A DNA stretch of 64,000 nucleotides. Source: an uncultured Eubacteriales bacterium. Lineage in GTDB: Bacteria; Bacillota; Clostridia; Lachnospirales; Lachnospiraceae. The notes beneath the pieces were generated by a model. That model searched no databases, was not told the DNA's origin, and was given only the letters and a program-made list of their open reading frames with translations. A program made the translations under genes and the position numbers. The stretch spans positions 1 through 64,000 of the forward strand of contig UQYF01000001.1 of the NCBI GenBank assembly GCA_900545175.1, in the 5' to 3' direction. This document shows positions 63,366 through 64,000 of the stretch, piece after piece; positions within the stretch are counted from its first letter, which is position 1, and the number at the start of each line of letters is the position of its first letter.

Positions 63366-64000
63366 ATGGCTATTCCGATAAAACTTGAGGTGTTCGAAGG
63401 TCCGCTTGACCTTTTATTGCACCTTATTGATAAAAACAAAGTTAATATTTATGATATACCGATTGTGCTTATCACGCAGCAATATATGGAATATGTCAAC
63501 GGCATGGAAAAAAAGGATCTGAATGTAGTCAGTGAATTCTTGGTCATGGCGGCAACACTTCTTGACATCAAGTCTAGGATGCTTTTACCTAAGGAAGTTA
63601 ATGAGGATGGCGAAGAGCAGGATCCCAGAGCTGAGCTTGTTGAGAAGCTTCTCGAATATAAAATGTACAAATATATGTCATATGAGCTCAAGGATATGTA
63701 TATTGATGCAGATAAGTCGATGTACAAAATGCCGACCATACCTAAGGAGATTATGGCTTATAAGCAGCCGGTGAATCTTGAGGAGCTTGTAGGTGATATG
63801 AATCTGGCGAAGCTGCGGGCAATATTTGACGATATCATGAAGCGGCAGGAGAACAGAGTTGACCCTATAAGAAGCAGGTTTGGCAGAATTGAGAAAGAGG
63901 AAGTAAGCCTTGAAGAGAAGATGATATATGTAAGGAATTATATCATGGAGCATGAGCATTTTTCGTTTAAGGAGCTTCTTGGCATGGCATCTGGTAAGGT
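63366..64000 (+). CDS. scpA: Segregation and condensation protein A, 3' end outside window
   Basis: The kleisin subunit of the SMC-ScpAB condensin, needed for chromosome compaction and segregation. The N-terminal SMC-binding part (LEVFEGPLDLLLHLIDKNKV, then FLVMAATLLDIKSRMLLP) is visible; the frame remains open at the right edge after 211 codons. ATG 63366 follows GTAGGAGA. scpB would be expected next, beyond the window. Confidence 0.97.
   Translation, partial: MAIPIKLEVFEGPLDLLLHLIDKNKVNIYDIPIVLITQQYMEYVNGMEKKDLNVVSEFLVMAATLLDIKSRMLLPKEVNEDGEEQDPRAELVEKLLEYKMYKYMSYELKDMYIDADKSMYKMPTIPKEIMAYKQPVNLEELVGDMNLAKLRAIFDDIMKRQENRVDPIRSRFGRIEKEEVSLEEKMIYVRNYIMEHEHFSFKELLGMASGK

Overview
The window looks like chromosomal DNA of a low-GC Clostridia species, most probably Lachnospiraceae. 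The support is indirect: strong GGAGG ribosome sites, ATP-dependent PEP carboxykinase, class III fructose bisphosphatase, the LytTR/DUF3021/ABC gene set, and a glycyl-radical propanediol-type microcompartment locus. I could not run any search, so species level is open.

Layout. 1-7.1 kb: a type III restriction-modification locus with two mod genes in tandem (the first runs off the left edge and has a G10 tract inside its reading frame), a 54-codon coupled ORF and one res gene. 7.2-17.9 kb: small housekeeping and regulatory genes: RtcB RNA ligase, XRE and WYL regulators, a DEDD exonuclease, a deformylase-like protein, a LytTR-DUF3021-ABC transporter operon and a NYN/PIN-like protein. 18-24.4 kb: a decayed accessory stretch with a GH43 pseudogene, an IS3-family element with a stop inside orfA, a Nudix remnant cut by the IS, an acetyltransferase-like gene with an internal stop and several fragments. 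24.6-28.3 kb: a rhodanese/PP-loop sulfur-transfer fusion, prfC and a cupin.

28.8-41.8 kb is the centrepiece: a bacterial microcompartment (BMC) operon. A glycyl radical diol dehydratase and its activase are followed by shell proteins (EutS-like, four BMC-H type, EutN-like, PduT-like), an EutP-like GTPase, a class II aldolase, a GlcG/PduO-C-like protein, a Zn alcohol dehydrogenase, PduS, a DeoR regulator and an Fe alcohol dehydrogenase. This fits deoxyhexose (fucose/rhamnose) breakdown: aldolase makes lactaldehyde, a dehydrogenase makes 1,2-propanediol, and the radical enzyme makes propionaldehyde inside the shell. No CoA-acylating aldehyde dehydrogenase and no phosphotransacylase are present. 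Several cargo proteins carry short amphipathic terminal helices of the encapsulation-peptide kind, and the dehydratase has an internal insertion of the same character. Two promoters (before the dehydratase and before the aldolase) share a CAAA-rich motif, a candidate DeoR operator.

41.8-64 kb: a membrane GDPD phosphodiesterase, class III FBPase behind a roughly 58-bp tandem repeat array, carbamate kinase, a pair of COG0523 metallochaperone-like GTPases (one with a long His-rich tail, one fused to a DUF1980-like domain), a DUF885 lipoprotein, a subtilisin-like protease, an RpiB-like isomerase, PEP carboxykinase, a multi-pass membrane protein, a 6S RNA, a SpoIID-domain protein, a YihY/BrkB membrane protein, a metallophosphoesterase and the 5' part of scpA, which runs off the right edge.
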